DNA of 64,000 bases, taken from the NCBI RefSeq assembly GCF_015278255.1, contig NZ_JADIJC010000001.1, positions 558,001 to 622,000 on the forward strand, written 5' to 3'. The notes below the pieces were generated by a model, which had not been told where the DNA came from, searched no databases, and saw only the letters and a program-made list of their open reading frames with translations. Origin of the DNA: Microbacterium hibisci (GTDB taxonomy: Bacteria; Actinomycetota; Actinomycetes; Actinomycetales; Microbacteriaceae). Positions 1 to 11,154 of this stretch are shown in pieces. Position numbers and translations under genes: made by a program. Positions within the stretch are counted from its first letter, which is position 1; each line of letters starts with the position of its first letter.

Positions 1-477
1 CCAGGGTGATCCCTCGATCGAGGCGACGGCGGCGTGCGTCATCGAGATCGGGCAGGCGTGCCCGGGCTCCACCTGGGCGAACAGCATGAACATGGCCGCT
101 CGCGCGACGTGAGCGCCCGGGCGCGGCTCCGCCCAGGCCGACGTGTGTGCGCCCCGCGCGATCGCCTCGCCGATGACGCGGTGGTACGAGGGGTCGTATT
201 CCACCTCGTCGAGGCGGTAGCCCCACCGGTCGTGCGCGTGGGCGACCGGCGTGTGGACGTTCGCGAAATGCGCGTCGCGCTGGAACGCGCCCGAGCCGAC
301 GATCGTCCCCGCCTCGGCGAGGCTCGCATCCGCCCAGTCCGCGCCGAACGCGGCGACGGCCTCGCGCAGCGGCGCATTGACCGCATACTCGTCGATGTCC
401 ACGCGCCACGGCGGCTGGTTGTCGACGTAGTGCGTCGCCGCGCCGATCACCCGCTGCCCGCGCGCGAACGACGTCAT
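1..477 (-). CDS. AidB-like acyl-CoA dehydrogenase, N-terminal part (runs off window)
   Basis: The minus strand is open from an ATG at 477 to the window edge (159 codons), so only the N-terminal part is visible. The opening resembles E. coli AidB: a stretch on base-paired ideas of T-H-Y-V-x-N-Q-P-P followed by a helix, and near the left edge ARAAMFMLFAQVEPGHACPI, which matches the AidB segment ARAARFMLHAQVEAGTLCPI. AidB-type proteins are FAD-binding acyl-CoA dehydrogenase relatives linked to alkylation stress; others in the family are ordinary acyl-CoA dehydrogenases, and the FAD and catalytic regions lie outside the window. The start overlaps the stop of the upstream metallopeptidase gene by ATGA, so the two are probably cotranslated. 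Family call is good; exact substrate is unknown. Confidence 0.8.
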   Translation of the reverse strand, partial: MTSFARGQRVIGAATHYVDNQPPWRVDIDEYAVNAPLREAVAAFGADWADASLAEAGTIVGSGAFQRDAHFANVHTPVAHAHDRWGYRLDEVEYDPSYHRVIGEAIARGAHTSAWAEPRPGAHVARAAMFMLFAQVEPGHACPISMTHAAVASIEGSPW

Positions 478-1559
478 GCCTTCTCCTGCTCCCCCACCAT
501 CGCGAGGGCGTACTGCTCTCCTGGGCTCAAGGGTGCCCGCGTCACGATGTCGTGCACGAACGCGAGCTTGTGCCGCACCGGCGTGACGATCGTGAAGGGA
601 TAGAGGTCACCGAAACCCATGGAGCGATTGATGCGGTTGAATCCCTGCGACATCCACTCCCAGTCCGTCAGCAGGCGCTGGATGGGCTCGCCCTCGTACG
701 AGGCGAGCGGCACCACATCCGTGTCGCGCAGATTCGTCACGGACGCGTCGAGATGGATGCCGATGATCGCGGCGGTCTGCAGGGTGCCGGTGATGTGGAG
801 ATAGTGCGCGAAGGTCTCGGCGAAGTCCTCCCACGGATGCATCGTGGCGTACTCCGAGATGAACGACTCCTGCCAGTTCGACGGCGCCCCGAACTTGTAG
901 TGGCGCTTCAGCGCGTCTCGATAGCTGACCCGCTCGTCGCCGAAGAGATCGCGGCAGCGGGCCCACAGTCCGTCGTCGGTGAGCAGCACGTTCTGGTAGT
1001 AGTGGCCGACCTCGTGGCGGAGGTGCCCCAGGATGGTGCGGTACGGCTCTCCCAGGCGAACCCGCAGCGCCTCGCGCCGGTCGTCGAGGCTCTCCGCCAG
1101 ATCGATCGTGATGATGCCGTTCGCGTGGCCGATCGTCACGGGCTTGCCGTCGGACAGACTCGAGATGAGGTCGAAGCCCAGGCCCCCTGTGCGGATGTCC
1201 CAGCCGACGATGGGCAGGCCGAGATCCGCGAGCTGCAGCAGGAGCCGGCGCTTCGCCTCCTCCGTCTTGGCGAGCTTCTCCAGCGCGACGGTGTCGTCCG
1301 CGGCGGGGCGGCGTCGAGTGAGCCGACAGGAGAAGCAGCGACCCGCCGGCGCGTTCTCCCAGACCAGCCAGTTGCACGCCCACTCCCGGTTCGAGCACGT
1401 GTACCAGGTGTCGCCGTCGATCTCGACCTGACCGTGACGGATCCCGTAGAACGCGCGGGTCGGGAGGTGATAGCCGAGCTCGCCCTCGCAATTGGGACAG
1501 CGCAGGGTGTCCAGATAGACGAAGTGGCGACAATGCGGACAGCGGGACTGCGTGGTCAC
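474..1559 (-). CDS. Zinc-ribbon putative zinc-binding metallopeptidase (Peptidase_Mx-like)
   Basis: A 361-residue protein. The N-terminus has a CxxC pair at residues 7-10 and a second at 21-24, plus later cysteines around 55-78, giving a zinc-ribbon-like head. The catalytic signature HEVGH is at residues 182-186, followed by a conserved run with HPWEDFAETFAHYLH that supplies further acidic and histidine ligands. This layout matches the actinobacterial and proteobacterial family annotated as putative zinc-binding metallopeptidase (Peptidase_Mx). No signal peptide or membrane segment is visible, so it should be cytoplasmic. Substrate is unknown. Its TGA overlaps the ATG of the AidB-like gene (ATGA), suggesting a two-gene transcript. 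Confidence 0.85.
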   Translation of the reverse strand: MTTQSRCPHCRHFVYLDTLRCPNCEGELGYHLPTRAFYGIRHGQVEIDGDTWYTCSNREWACNWLVWENAPAGRCFSCRLTRRRPAADDTVALEKLAKTEEAKRRLLLQLADLGLPIVGWDIRTGGLGFDLISSLSDGKPVTIGHANGIITIDLAESLDDRREALRVRLGEPYRTILGHLRHEVGHYYQNVLLTDDGLWARCRDLFGDERVSYRDALKRHYKFGAPSNWQESFISEYATMHPWEDFAETFAHYLHITGTLQTAAIIGIHLDASVTNLRDTDVVPLASYEGEPIQRLLTDWEWMSQGFNRINRSMGFGDLYPFTIVTPVRHKLAFVHDIVTRAPLSPGEQYALAMVGEQEKA

Positions 1560-1598
1560 GGTCTCACCGTAGCGCCCCGCGCGGCCACCGAAGACGCA

Positions 1599-2738
1599 TC
1601 AGGTCCCCGGGACCAGCTCCGCCCGCAGCAGCAGGTCGTCCTCGGCGCGGGGCGCTCCGCGGCCGTCGGTGTTGCTCGTGAGGATCCACAGCGACCCGTC
1701 CGGCAGGGCGACCACGTCGCGGAGTCGTCCCTGCTCGCCGGCGAGGGCTGCGACGGGATCGCCCACCACCTCTCCCGCGCGCGTGTCGATCTGCCACAGC
1801 CGCTCCCCGCGCAGCCCCGCCATGAAGACGGTGGCGCCCACGGCGGCGATGCCACTGGGGCTCGCCTCGCCGGTCGGCCACTGCGCGACCGGGTCGACGA
1901 ACTCGGCGCGACCGGCGCTCCCTTCGACCACGGGCCAGCCGTAGTTCGCACCGGCCTCGATCCGGTTGAGCTCATCCCACGTGTTCTGGCCGAACTCGCT
2001 CGCCCACATCGTGCCGTCGGCCGTCCACGCGATCCCCTGCACATTGCGGTGGCCCATCGACCACACCCGTGTGCCCCAGGGATTGCCGGGCGCCGGGTCG
2101 CCCTGAGCGGTGAGCCGGAGGATCTTCCCCCCGAGCGCATCGGCGTCCTGAGCGGCATCCGGCTGCTGCGCATCGCCCGTCGTCACGTACAGGTAGCCGT
2201 CCGGGCCGAACGCGAGGCGGCCGCCGTCGTGGGTGCTCGCCCGCGGGATGCCGTCGAGCACCACCTCGGCCTCGCCGAGGGTGAGCGCGCCCGGATCGCC
2301 GAGGAGCGGCATCCGCACCACGCGGTTGTCGTCCGCCGCTCCGAAGTACGCGTACAGCATCGCCGGCTCATCGGCCGTGAGGAGTGCGAGGCCGTGCAGG
2401 CCGGACTCGCCGCCCGACACGACGCCGGGGATCGTCCCGACCGTCCGGAGTTCGCCACCGGCCGTCAGCTCTCGCACCGAGCCGTCGTCGCGTTGCGAGA
2501 CGAGCGCTCCTCCGCTGGCGAGAGGCACGACCGACCACGGCGCATCGAGCCTCGACGCGAGGGTGCCGGTGACCGCTCCGACCCGCCACCACGACTCGCC
2601 GGGGCTGGTGCGGCTGGGCCCGACCGATGGAGCCTGGCTCGAGGGCGCGGGGGCGCCGGCGGGCGGGCTGCAGGCGGATGCCGCAGCCAGCGCCAGCAGG
2701 ATCGCTCCGGCCGCCGCCCAGCGAAGCCGTCTCGTCAT
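1599..2738 (-). CDS. PQQ-dependent sugar dehydrogenase-like lipoprotein (GSDH beta-propeller)
   Basis: Predicted 379 residues from the ATG at 2738; a longer upstream reading is possible but would precede a clear lipoprotein signal. Residues 1-23 are basic-hydrophobic and end in a lipobox with the modified cysteine at C23, so the mature protein should be a membrane-anchored extracytoplasmic lipoprotein. The rest has the sGDH/sorbosone dehydrogenase pattern: an early LDAPWSV strand, SGLHGLAL, a THDGGRLAFGPDGYLYVTTGD segment, GNPWGTRVWSMGHRNVQG and later SEFGQNTWDELN. These proteins oxidise aldose sugars with PQQ, often supplied from outside. The start overlaps the stop of the VOC gene (ATGA). 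Enzymatic activity and the true substrate are inferred. Confidence 0.87.
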   Translation of the reverse strand: MTRRLRWAAAGAILLALAAASACSPPAGAPAPSSQAPSVGPSRTSPGESWWRVGAVTGTLASRLDAPWSVVPLASGGALVSQRDDGSVRELTAGGELRTVGTIPGVVSGGESGLHGLALLTADEPAMLYAYFGAADDNRVVRMPLLGDPGALTLGEAEVVLDGIPRASTHDGGRLAFGPDGYLYVTTGDAQQPDAAQDADALGGKILRLTAQGDPAPGNPWGTRVWSMGHRNVQGIAWTADGTMWASEFGQNTWDELNRIEAGANYGWPVVEGSAGRAEFVDPVAQWPTGEASPSGIAAVGATVFMAGLRGERLWQIDTRAGEVVGDPVAALAGEQGRLRDVVALPDGSLWILTSNTDGRGAPRAEDDLLLRAELVPGT

Positions 2739-3211
2739 CCGTCCGCCACGGCCGCCTCGAGGACGGCGAGGTCGATCCGCCGCATCCGCAGCATCGCCTG
2801 GACTGCTCGGTGGGCAACCTCGGCGTCGGGGTGCCGGATCAGCTCCACCAGGCGATCGGGGATGATCTGCCACGAGAGCCCCCAGCGGTCCTTGAGCCAG
2901 CCGCACGGCTGCTCCTGGCCGCCCTCGGCCGTGAGGGCGTCCCAGTACCGGTCCACCTCGGCCTGATCACGGCACGCCACGTAGAGCGACACCGCCTCGG
3001 TGAACGGGAACTGGGGACCGGCGTCCATTCCGTAGTAGTCGCGGCCGCCCAGGCGGAAGTGCACGTGCATCACCTTGCCGCCCATGCCCGGGACCTCGTC
3101 CGGGTAGCGGTCGATCGTCACGATCCCCGACTCGGGGATGAGTGCCGTGTAGAACGCGACAGCCTCCTCGGCGGAGTCGTCGAACCAGAGGAACGGAGTC
3201 ACAGCGCTCAT
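2735..3211 (-). CDS. VOC family protein (PhnB-like glyoxalase fold)
   Basis: A 158-residue protein starting at the ATG at 3211. It opens with TPFLWFDDSAEEAVAFYTAL, the typical start of PhnB-like vicinal-oxygen-chelate proteins, and contains VMHVHFRLGG and the closing GLSWQIIPDRL motif. These are single-domain dimers of the glyoxalase/bleomycin-resistance fold; the group annotated as 3-demethylubiquinone methyltransferase-like or PhnB has no firmly known reaction. The C-terminal 30 residues (RAVQAMLRMRRIDLAVLEAA) match the extension common in this subgroup. It lies upstream of, and overlaps by ATGA, the lipoprotein gene. It is divergent from the DHFR-like gene at 3372. Confidence 0.88.
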   Translation of the reverse strand: MSAVTPFLWFDDSAEEAVAFYTALIPESGIVTIDRYPDEVPGMGGKVMHVHFRLGGRDYYGMDAGPQFPFTEAVSLYVACRDQAEVDRYWDALTAEGGQEQPCGWLKDRWGLSWQIIPDRLVELIRHPDAEVAHRAVQAMLRMRRIDLAVLEAAVADG

Positions 3212-3371
3212 GCGATCCACCCTCCCCGACCGCTCCAGCGGGCGCAATGGGCGCGGACACGGATGACGCGGGCGTGCGGCGCCCGCACGAGATGGGCTGC
3301 GACGAAGTGTCCGATCCGGCGCGGCTCGTTCGTTGCATGAGTGACACCGCGCTGCGACGGAAGGAAACGCG

Positions 3372-3941
3372 ATGAGACCACTGCGATACTCGATCAACGT
3401 CACGCTCGACGCCTGCTGCCACCACGAGGCCGGCCTTCCCCCGGACGAGGAGTCGATGCAGTACTGGACTGCTCAGCTGGCGGAAGCCGACGCACTGCTG
3501 TTCGGCCGCGTCACCTACGAGATGATGCAGTCCGCATGGCGGAGACCTGCTGCCGGCACGTGGCCGGAATGGATGACCGGGTGGCAGATCCCGTTCGCCG
3601 AGACGATCGATCGGGCGAAGAAGTATGTCGTCTCACGGACTCTGACCAACGTCGACTGGAACGCCGAACTGCTGCAGGGGGATCTCGAGCGCGCGATCAC
3701 GCAGCTCAAGCAGCAGCCGGGTGAGGGGATGTGGGTGGGCGGAGTCACGCTTCCGCTCGGGCTGGCCGACCTCGGATTGATCGACGAGTACGAGTTCCTG
3801 GTGCATCCCGTGGTGGCCGGGCACGGACCCACGCTGCTCGCCGGCCTGAGGGAACGAGTCCCGCTCGACCTCGTACATCGCCGCGAGCTGCGCTCAGGAG
3901 CAGTAGCGCTCAGGTATCGGCCTGCGCAAGCGACGTCGTGA
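3372..3941 (+). CDS. Dihydrofolate reductase family protein (RibD C-terminal-like)
   Basis: A 189-residue protein with a purine-rich ribosome site (GGAAGGAAA) just before the ATG. It starts with the strand LRYSINVTLDAC and carries LLFGRVTYEMM near residue 45 and GVTLPLGLADLGLIDEYEFLVHPVVAGHG near residue 125, the signatures of the RibD_C/DHFR-like NADPH-binding fold. Most such stand-alone actinobacterial proteins have no demonstrated substrate and are not the folate enzyme. It is transcribed away from the VOC gene; the roughly 160-bp gap between them should hold both promoters, but I see no convincing hexamers. Confidence 0.87.
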   Translation: MRPLRYSINVTLDACCHHEAGLPPDEESMQYWTAQLAEADALLFGRVTYEMMQSAWRRPAAGTWPEWMTGWQIPFAETIDRAKKYVVSRTLTNVDWNAELLQGDLERAITQLKQQPGEGMWVGGVTLPLGLADLGLIDEYEFLVHPVVAGHGPTLLAGLRERVPLDLVHRRELRSGAVALRYRPAQATS

Positions 3942-4018
3942 TCGGTGCAGACCCGCCGGCCGCGTTGTCGGGCGAGGATCCGGAGACGCTCCGCCCGGGC
4001 GGGTGGGTGCGAAAACGG

Positions 4019-4048
4019 AAGAGGCCGCCCTGTCGGGCGGCCTCTTTT
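4019..4048. terminator. Strong rho-independent-type hairpin, usable on both strands
   Basis: A 12-bp perfect stem (4019-4030 with 4035-4046) with the tetraloop TGTC is followed by TTTT on the plus strand and by TTCCGTTTT on the minus strand. It lies between the convergent DHFR-like gene and tRNA-Ala, so it probably ends both transcripts. Confidence 0.85.
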
Positions 4049-4052
4049 CCGG

Positions 4053-4125
4053 TGGACCTGAGGGGACTCGAACCCCTGACCCCCTGCATGCCATGCAGGT
4101 GCGCTACCAGCTGCGCCACAGGCCC
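4053..4125 (-). tRNA. tRNA-Ala (anticodon GGC)
   Basis: The reverse complement folds into a complete 73-nt cloverleaf. The acceptor stem is GGGCCTG with CAGGTCC and contains the G3-U70 wobble pair that is the alanine identity element. The anticodon loop ATGGCAT in a CCTGC/GCAGG stem gives anticodon GGC, reading GCC and GCU. The T loop is GGTTCGAGTCC. CCA is not encoded. The long runs open in other frames across this site are artefacts of the tRNA sequence. Confidence 0.97.
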
Positions 4126-4196
4126 AGATGTCGTTCCCGCTCTCGCGGGGCAACTCGTCTAGCTTACAACACCCGGAAGGATGCTCCGTACCAGCG

Positions 4197-4577
4197 TCAC
4201 TCTTCGACCACGGTGCGCGCCGGCAGGCTGATCGGCACGACGGGGCAGTCCTTCCACAGCCGCTCCAGGCCGTAGTACACGCGCTCCTGCTCGTGGAAGA
4301 CGTGCACGACCAGGTCGCCGAAGTCGATCAGGATCCAGCGCGACTCCTCGCGCCCCTCGCGGCGGAGGCGCTTGTGGCCCGCCTCGAGGAGCTTGTCCTC
4401 GATCTCGTCGGCGATGGCGGCGACGTTGCGCTCGCTGCGACCGGTGACGAGGAGGAAGACGTCGACGAGCGGAAGCGGCTCCGACACGTCGAGGGCGACG
4501 AGGTCTTCGCCGCCCTTCGCGTCCGCGGCGGCCGCGGCGATCTGCAGCATGTCGTGGGACTGGGCGCTGGCCACCAT
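4197..4577 (-). CDS. rsfS: Ribosome silencing factor RsfS
   Basis: A 126-residue protein of normal RsfS length. It contains ALDVSEPLPLVDVFLLVTG, then SERNVAAIADEIEDKL, and ends with the family block WILIDFGDLVVHVFHEQERVYYGLERLW. RsfS binds ribosomal protein uL14 on the 50S subunit and blocks joining with the 30S when translation must be reduced. It is the last gene of the nadD-associated block: its ATG overlaps the stop of the disordered upstream protein by one base. The nadD-rsfS neighbourhood is conserved across bacteria and supports the call. Confidence 0.96.
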   Translation of the reverse strand: MVASAQSHDMLQIAAAAADAKGGEDLVALDVSEPLPLVDVFLLVTGRSERNVAAIADEIEDKLLEAGHKRLRREGREESRWILIDFGDLVVHVFHEQERVYYGLERLWKDCPVVPISLPARTVVEE

Positions 4578-5794
4578 CAGAAGACTCCTGTCGCGAACGC
4601 GAGGATCAGCACGCCGACGAGCGCGAGCGCGAGGACACCGGCCGTGATCGCGAGCGACATCATGAGCTTGCCGCCCTTCTCGGGCGCAGGCGGCTTGATG
4701 ACGTCGCCCGGCGCCTTCGCGGTGCTCACCGCCGCGCTGGCGGCGATCGGCGTCGGCGAAGAGTGCGACGGCAGCTCGCCGTCGACCAGCGTGGCGTCGA
4801 TCTCCTTGCCGTCGGCCGTGCCCTTGGCGTGACCGGTCGAGCCGAGCCCTTCGGGCAGGTTGAACGTTCCGGTGACGAGGACTTCCCCCGTCGCCGTGAC
4901 CGGTGCCACGAGCGGTGCGATCTCGGGCGCCTGCGAGACGATCAGCGTGTTGGGGATCGCGATCGACCCGGTCGTCCGCGACAGCAGCTGATCGAACGAC
5001 GGCGGGACGTCGACGGCCTGGGGCGCGGCGGCGACGGGCGTCTGGTCGAGCAGGTTCGCTCCCAGCATCGGGCTGACGGCCTTCGGCGCGGTGGCCTCTT
5101 CGGAGTCCTCGTCAGGCGCGGCCACGCCGCCGAAGACGTCGGAAAGGTCGTCGTCCTCGTCATCCGCGACTCGGGTCTCGGTACCCGTTCCGAACGCGGG
5201 CATCGAGATCGGCGCAGCGGCGGGAGCCGGCGGCTCCCAGCGCGGGGCGGCGGCGGGAGCCGCGTCCTCGCGAGGGATGCCGAACAGCGCGTGCATCCCG
5301 CTGTCGGTCGAGACGCCGGCGGAGTCGTCCTGCGGGGCCGCGAAGAGCGGTCGCTCGGGCTCGGCGAAGGGGGCCACGGCGGGCGGGGCCGCCGGGAAGG
5401 CGAACGCGGGGGCGGCGCCGGTGGTAGCGGCCGCGTGGGCGGCGACGACCTCGGGGGTGATGACCGGCACCGACGCGGTGCGGATGCGCTCCTGCTGTCG
5501 GGCCTGGCGTCGGGTCAGCGGGGAGACCCCGAGGTCGACGGCGGCGTCGGGCACCGGCGCGGGCGCGACCGCGGCGGGTTCGGCCGGACGCGGGAACGGT
5601 GCTGCGGCGACGGGCGCGGGGGCCGGCGAGACCGGCGGGGCGACGACGGCCGGCGCCTCGGGGGCGTCAGCCGCGTCAGCGTCGGCGTGGTCGTCGGCCT
5701 GCGGCGGGATGACCGGTGTCGATCCGGTGTTCCGCAGTTCGCGGATCTGCTTCCGCGTGAGGGCTGGTGTGGCCGGGTGCTCGGGTGTGCTCAT
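4577..5794 (-). CDS. Unrecognised Pro/Ala-rich, tail-anchored protein
   Basis: A 405-residue protein starting at the ATG at 5794, which overlaps the nadD stop (ATGA). Most of it is low-complexity Ala/Pro/Glu sequence expected to be disordered. Residues about 377-405 are one hydrophobic helix at the very C-terminus, so it is probably a tail-anchored membrane protein with a cytoplasmic body. A short motif occurs twice near the N-terminus: [18 protein letters not shown] at residues 12-29 and a related LTRRQ...SVPVI at 93-112. I know no function; a position between nadD and rsfS is typical for such Microbacteriaceae proteins. It could be a scaffold or envelope-linked adaptor, but this is only a guess. 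Confidence 0.75.
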   Translation of the reverse strand: MSTPEHPATPALTRKQIRELRNTGSTPVIPPQADDHADADAADAPEAPAVVAPPVSPAPAPVAAAPFPRPAEPAAVAPAPVPDAAVDLGVSPLTRRQARQQERIRTASVPVITPEVVAAHAAATTGAAPAFAFPAAPPAVAPFAEPERPLFAAPQDDSAGVSTDSGMHALFGIPREDAAPAAAPRWEPPAPAAAPISMPAFGTGTETRVADDEDDDLSDVFGGVAAPDEDSEEATAPKAVSPMLGANLLDQTPVAAAPQAVDVPPSFDQLLSRTTGSIAIPNTLIVSQAPEIAPLVAPVTATGEVLVTGTFNLPEGLGSTGHAKGTADGKEIDATLVDGELPSHSSPTPIAASAAVSTAKAPGDVIKPPAPEKGGKLMMSLAITAGVLALALVGVLILAFATGVF

Positions 5795-6387
5795 TCCTTG
5801 CTCCGGTAGAGATGGTGCTTCGCAATGTATTGGACGACCCCGTCGGGCACGAGGTACCACACGGGGTGTCCTCGCTGGACTCGGTCACGGCAATCCGTCG
5901 ACGAGATGGCGAGGGCGGGGATCTCGAGCTGGCTGACGTCGTCGCTGGGCAGACCGTCGGTGTTCAGAACGTGTCCGGGCCTGGACACCGCGACGAAGTG
6001 GGCGAGATCCCACAACTCATCATGGTCTCTCCAACTGAGAATTTGCGCTATGGCGTCGGCGCCCGTGATGAAGAACAACTCCGCGTCCGGGCGCTGGGCC
6101 TTCAGATCGCGGAGCGTGTCGATGGTGTAGGTCGGTCCCTCGCGGTCGATGTCGACGCGGCTGACCGTGAAACGGGGGTTGGATGCCGTCGCGATGACGG
6201 TCATGAGATACCGGTGCTCGCTCGGCGAGACGTCTTCCTTCTGCCACGGCTGGCCCGTGGGCACGAAGACCACCTCGTCGAGGTCGAACCACTGGGCCAC
6301 CTCACTGGCGGCGACCAGGTGCCCGTGATGCACCGGGTCGAATGTGCCGCCCATGACCCCGATCCGGGGGGCTGTCGTCACCGACAT
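5791..6387 (-). CDS. nadD: Nicotinate-nucleotide adenylyltransferase NadD
   Basis: A 198-residue protein of normal family length. The nucleotidyltransferase signature [12 protein letters not shown] lies at about residues 14-25, where the HxGH-type histidines bind ATP, and the second motif [12 protein letters not shown] near the C-terminus replaces the usual ISSTxIR element with the same layout. NadD makes nicotinic acid adenine dinucleotide from nicotinate mononucleotide and ATP in NAD synthesis. It is downstream of proA and the small membrane protein, and its TGA overlaps the start of the next gene (ATGA). Confidence 0.96.
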   Translation of the reverse strand: MSVTTAPRIGVMGGTFDPVHHGHLVAASEVAQWFDLDEVVFVPTGQPWQKEDVSPSEHRYLMTVIATASNPRFTVSRVDIDREGPTYTIDTLRDLKAQRPDAELFFITGADAIAQILSWRDHDELWDLAHFVAVSRPGHVLNTDGLPSDDVSQLEIPALAISSTDCRDRVQRGHPVWYLVPDGVVQYIAKHHLYRSKE

Positions 6388-6397
6388 GCGGGAAGCC

Positions 6398-6622
6398 TCA
6401 GTGGCCGTGCCCCGCTCGCTGTACGTCGTTTGCGTGGGCCTTGGCGTACGCCTCGGCCTTGTGTGCGTGGCGGTTGGCCACGTTGCGGTACGACGCCGTC
6501 ACGAGCGCGAGGGCGGCGAAGACGATGATCGCGACGATGCCGTACCCGACCGTCTCGAGTGCGACGTTGCCGTGGTGCTCGGCCTCTTCGGCGGCGAGGG
6601 CGATGATCGTGGCGAGTGTCAT
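6398..6622 (-). CDS. Small single-pass membrane protein, His-rich tail
   Basis: A 74-residue protein. It starts with a short hydrophobic stretch, has a main membrane helix at about residues 23-44 ([20 protein letters not shown]) and a basic, Ala/His-rich tail ending in GHGH. No catalytic motif is visible. It lies 10 bp upstream of nadD on the same strand and 54 bp after proA, so it is probably in the same transcript. Similar small proteins sit before nadD in related genomes as far as I recall; the function is not known. Confidence 0.75.
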   Translation of the reverse strand: MTLATIIALAAEEAEHHGNVALETVGYGIVAIIVFAALALVTASYRNVANRHAHKAEAYAKAHANDVQRAGHGH

Positions 6623-6676
6623 TCGGGCTCCGTTCGGATTCGCCTCTGGGGCGCGGGACTGGTCAAGTCTATTCCG

Positions 6677-7932
6677 TCAGCCGCGGACCTGCCCGGCACC
6701 GCGCGCGAGCCACTTCGAGCTCGTGAGCTCAGCCAGGCCCATGGGGCCGCGGGCGTGCAGCTTCTGGGTGGAGATGCCGACCTCCGCGCCGAATCCGAAC
6801 TCGCCGCCGTCGGTGAACCGGGTCGACGTGTTCGCCATCACGACGGCCGAGTCCACCTCGGCGAGGAAGCGCGCCTCGTTCGCGGCATCCGTCGTCACGA
6901 TCGACTCGGTGTGATGCGTGGAGTACCGGCGGATGTGGTCCAGGGCGTCGTCGAGGTCGTCCACGACGCGCATCGCGAGGTCGAGACTGAGATACTCGGC
7001 GGCCCAGTCCTCCTCGGTGGCCGGGGTCACCCCCGGAGCGAGGCGCCCGACGGTCTCATCGCCGTGCACAGTGACGCCGCCCTGCTGCAGAGCCGCCACG
7101 ACGGGGCCGACCAGACGCTCGGCGGCACCGCGGTGCACCAGGACCGTCTCGACCGCGTTGCAGACGCTCGGGCGCTGGGTCTTCGCGTTCACGACGATGT
7201 CGCGGGCCCACTCCAGCGGAGCCGTCTCGTCGAGCAGGATGTGGACCACGCCGGCGCCGGTCTCGATGACGGGGACCGAGGACTCGGTCACGACCGTCTC
7301 GATGAGCTGGGCGCTTCCGCGGGGCACGAGCACGTCGACGATCCCGCGCGCGTGCATGAGCTCGCGGGCACCGTCGCGCCCGAACTCGTCGACGGTCTGG
7401 ATGGCCTCGGGATCGATGCCCCGCTCGGCCAGCGCACCGCGCATCGCACGCACGAGCGCGGCGTTGGTGTGCTCGGCGGCGGTCCCGCCGCGCAGCACGA
7501 CCGCGTTGCCCGATCGAATGGCGAGCGCCGCGATGTCGACCGTGACGTTCGGCCGGGCCTCGTAGATCGAGCCGACGACGCCGAACGGCACCGCGACCTT
7601 GGTCAGCGATACGCCGTTGGACAGCGTGCGCTCGTCGAGGACGCGTCCGACCGGGTCGGGAAGGGCCGCGATCTCGCGCACGGCGGCGGCCAGAGCCGCG
7701 ACCCGTGGCGCATCGAGGCGCAGGCGGTCCTGCAGCCCCGTCGAGAGACCGGTGTCGCGCCCGCGGCGCAGATCCTCGCTGTTGGCCGCCACGATCTCCG
7801 GGGTGGCGGCCTCGATCGCGTCGGCGATCGCGAGGAGGGCGTCGCGCTTCGTGTCGTCGCTGAGAAGACCGATGCTGCGGGCGGCGTCCTTGGCCAGCAG
7901 CATCCGCTCCCGTGCCGTCGTGACGGTGGTGG

Positions 7933-7936
<4 letters not shown>
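6677..7936 (-). CDS. proA: Gamma-glutamyl phosphate reductase ProA
   Basis: A 419-residue aldehyde-dehydrogenase-fold enzyme of the usual ProA length. Characteristic segments include VPFGVVGSIYEARPNVTVD, SGNAVVLRGG near the substrate phosphate site and QRPSVCNAVETVLVH, which contains the catalytic cysteine. It reduces gamma-glutamyl phosphate to glutamate-5-semialdehyde with NADPH in proline synthesis. The ATG overlaps the proB stop (ATGA at 7933-7936), so ProB and ProA are probably made in coupled amounts, fitting the need to pass on an unstable acyl phosphate. Confidence 0.97.
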
Positions 7937-10406
<2,470 letters not shown>

Positions 10407-10664
10407 TTACTCCGCGACCGCCACGACGTTGACGACCTTGCGGCCGCCCTTGTGGCCGAACTCGACCGCGCCCGCGGCCAGCGCGAACAGCGTGTCGTCG
10501 CCACCGCGGCCGACGTTGGCGCCGGGGTGGAAGTGGGTGCCGCGCTGGCGGACGAGGATCTCGCCGGCGTTGACGGCCTGGCCACCGAAGCGCTTCACGC
10601 CGAGGCGCTGTGCGTTGGAGTCACGACCGTTGCGGGTGGAGCTTGCGCCCTTTTTGTGTGCCAT
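10407..10664 (-). CDS. rpmA: 50S ribosomal protein bL27
   Basis: An 85-residue protein starting [20 protein letters not shown] and containing [21 protein letters not shown], the signature of bL27. The basic N-terminal tail reaches the peptidyl-transferase centre. It does not carry the Firmicutes-type N-terminal extension that needs protease removal. It is 19 bp downstream of rplU on the same strand, the standard pair. Confidence 0.98.
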   Translation of the reverse strand: MAHKKGASSTRNGRDSNAQRLGVKRFGGQAVNAGEILVRQRGTHFHPGANVGRGGDDTLFALAAGAVEFGHKGGRKVVNVVAVAE

Positions 10665-10683
10665 CTCTGCGTCTCCTGTGGCT

Positions 10684-10992
10684 TTACTTGATGCCGGTGA
10701 CCTTGACGCGCGTGAGGTCCTGACGGTGGCCCTGGCGCTTCTTGTAGCCGGTCTTGTTCTTGAACTTCTGGATCACGATCTTCGGGCCGCGCTCCTCGCC
10801 GAGCACCTCGGCGGTCACGGTGACCTTCGCGAGCTTGTCGGCGTCGGTCGTGACGGTGTCACCGTCGACGAAGAGCACCGCGGGGAGCTCGATCTTGTCG
10901 CCGATCTTCGCGGCCTGGCGGTCGAGAACGACGATCGTGCCGACCTCGACCTTCTCCTGCCGGCCACCGGCGCGCACAACTGCGTAAACCAC
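10684..10992 (-). CDS. rplU: 50S ribosomal protein bL21
   Basis: A 102-residue protein with a GTG start at 10992. It contains [47 protein letters not shown] and a C-terminal LTRVKVTGI, all diagnostic for bL21. It is the first gene of rplU-rpmA and is preceded by a structured leader at 11047-11074. Confidence 0.98.
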   Translation of the reverse strand: MVYAVVRAGGRQEKVEVGTIVVLDRQAAKIGDKIELPAVLFVDGDTVTTDADKLAKVTVTAEVLGEERGPKIVIQKFKNKTGYKKRQGHRQDLTRVKVTGIK

Positions 10993-11046
10993 TTCACACC
11001 TGTTTCTTCTGGGAGCACGCGCACGCGCTCAGGACGTCATGAAAGA

Positions 11047-11087
11047 CTTGGTGCGGATTTCTCGACGCACCAAGGGGCCACTTTACC
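11047..11087 (-). promoter_or_regulatory. rplU promoter and 5' leader hairpin
   Basis: On the minus strand a -10-like TAAAGT (11087-11082) is followed after about seven bases by the start of a perfect 9-bp hairpin, CTTGGTGCG with CGCACCAAG (stem 11066-11074 with 11047-11055, loop 10 nt). The hairpin would form the extreme 5' end of a leader of about 80 nt before rplU. Ribosomal-protein leaders of this type can bind the product and repress; whether this one does is inference. No good -35 is seen. Confidence 0.5.
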
Positions 11088-11154
11088 AGATGCCGGATGA
11101 GTCCGCGAAAGCGGGCCGCACCGTGTCGCGGCATCCGGTGCGTAGGATCTGCAC

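Noticed and set aside
552..2966. An 804-codon plus-strand frame over the metallopeptidase and lipoprotein genes
   Set aside because: Both opposite-strand genes have clear catalytic or lipobox motifs; this frame has none.
3910..4275. Short frames over tRNA-Ala (for example one starting MAQLVAHLHGMQGVRG)
   Set aside because: Typical false translation of a tRNA gene; the cloverleaf is unambiguous.
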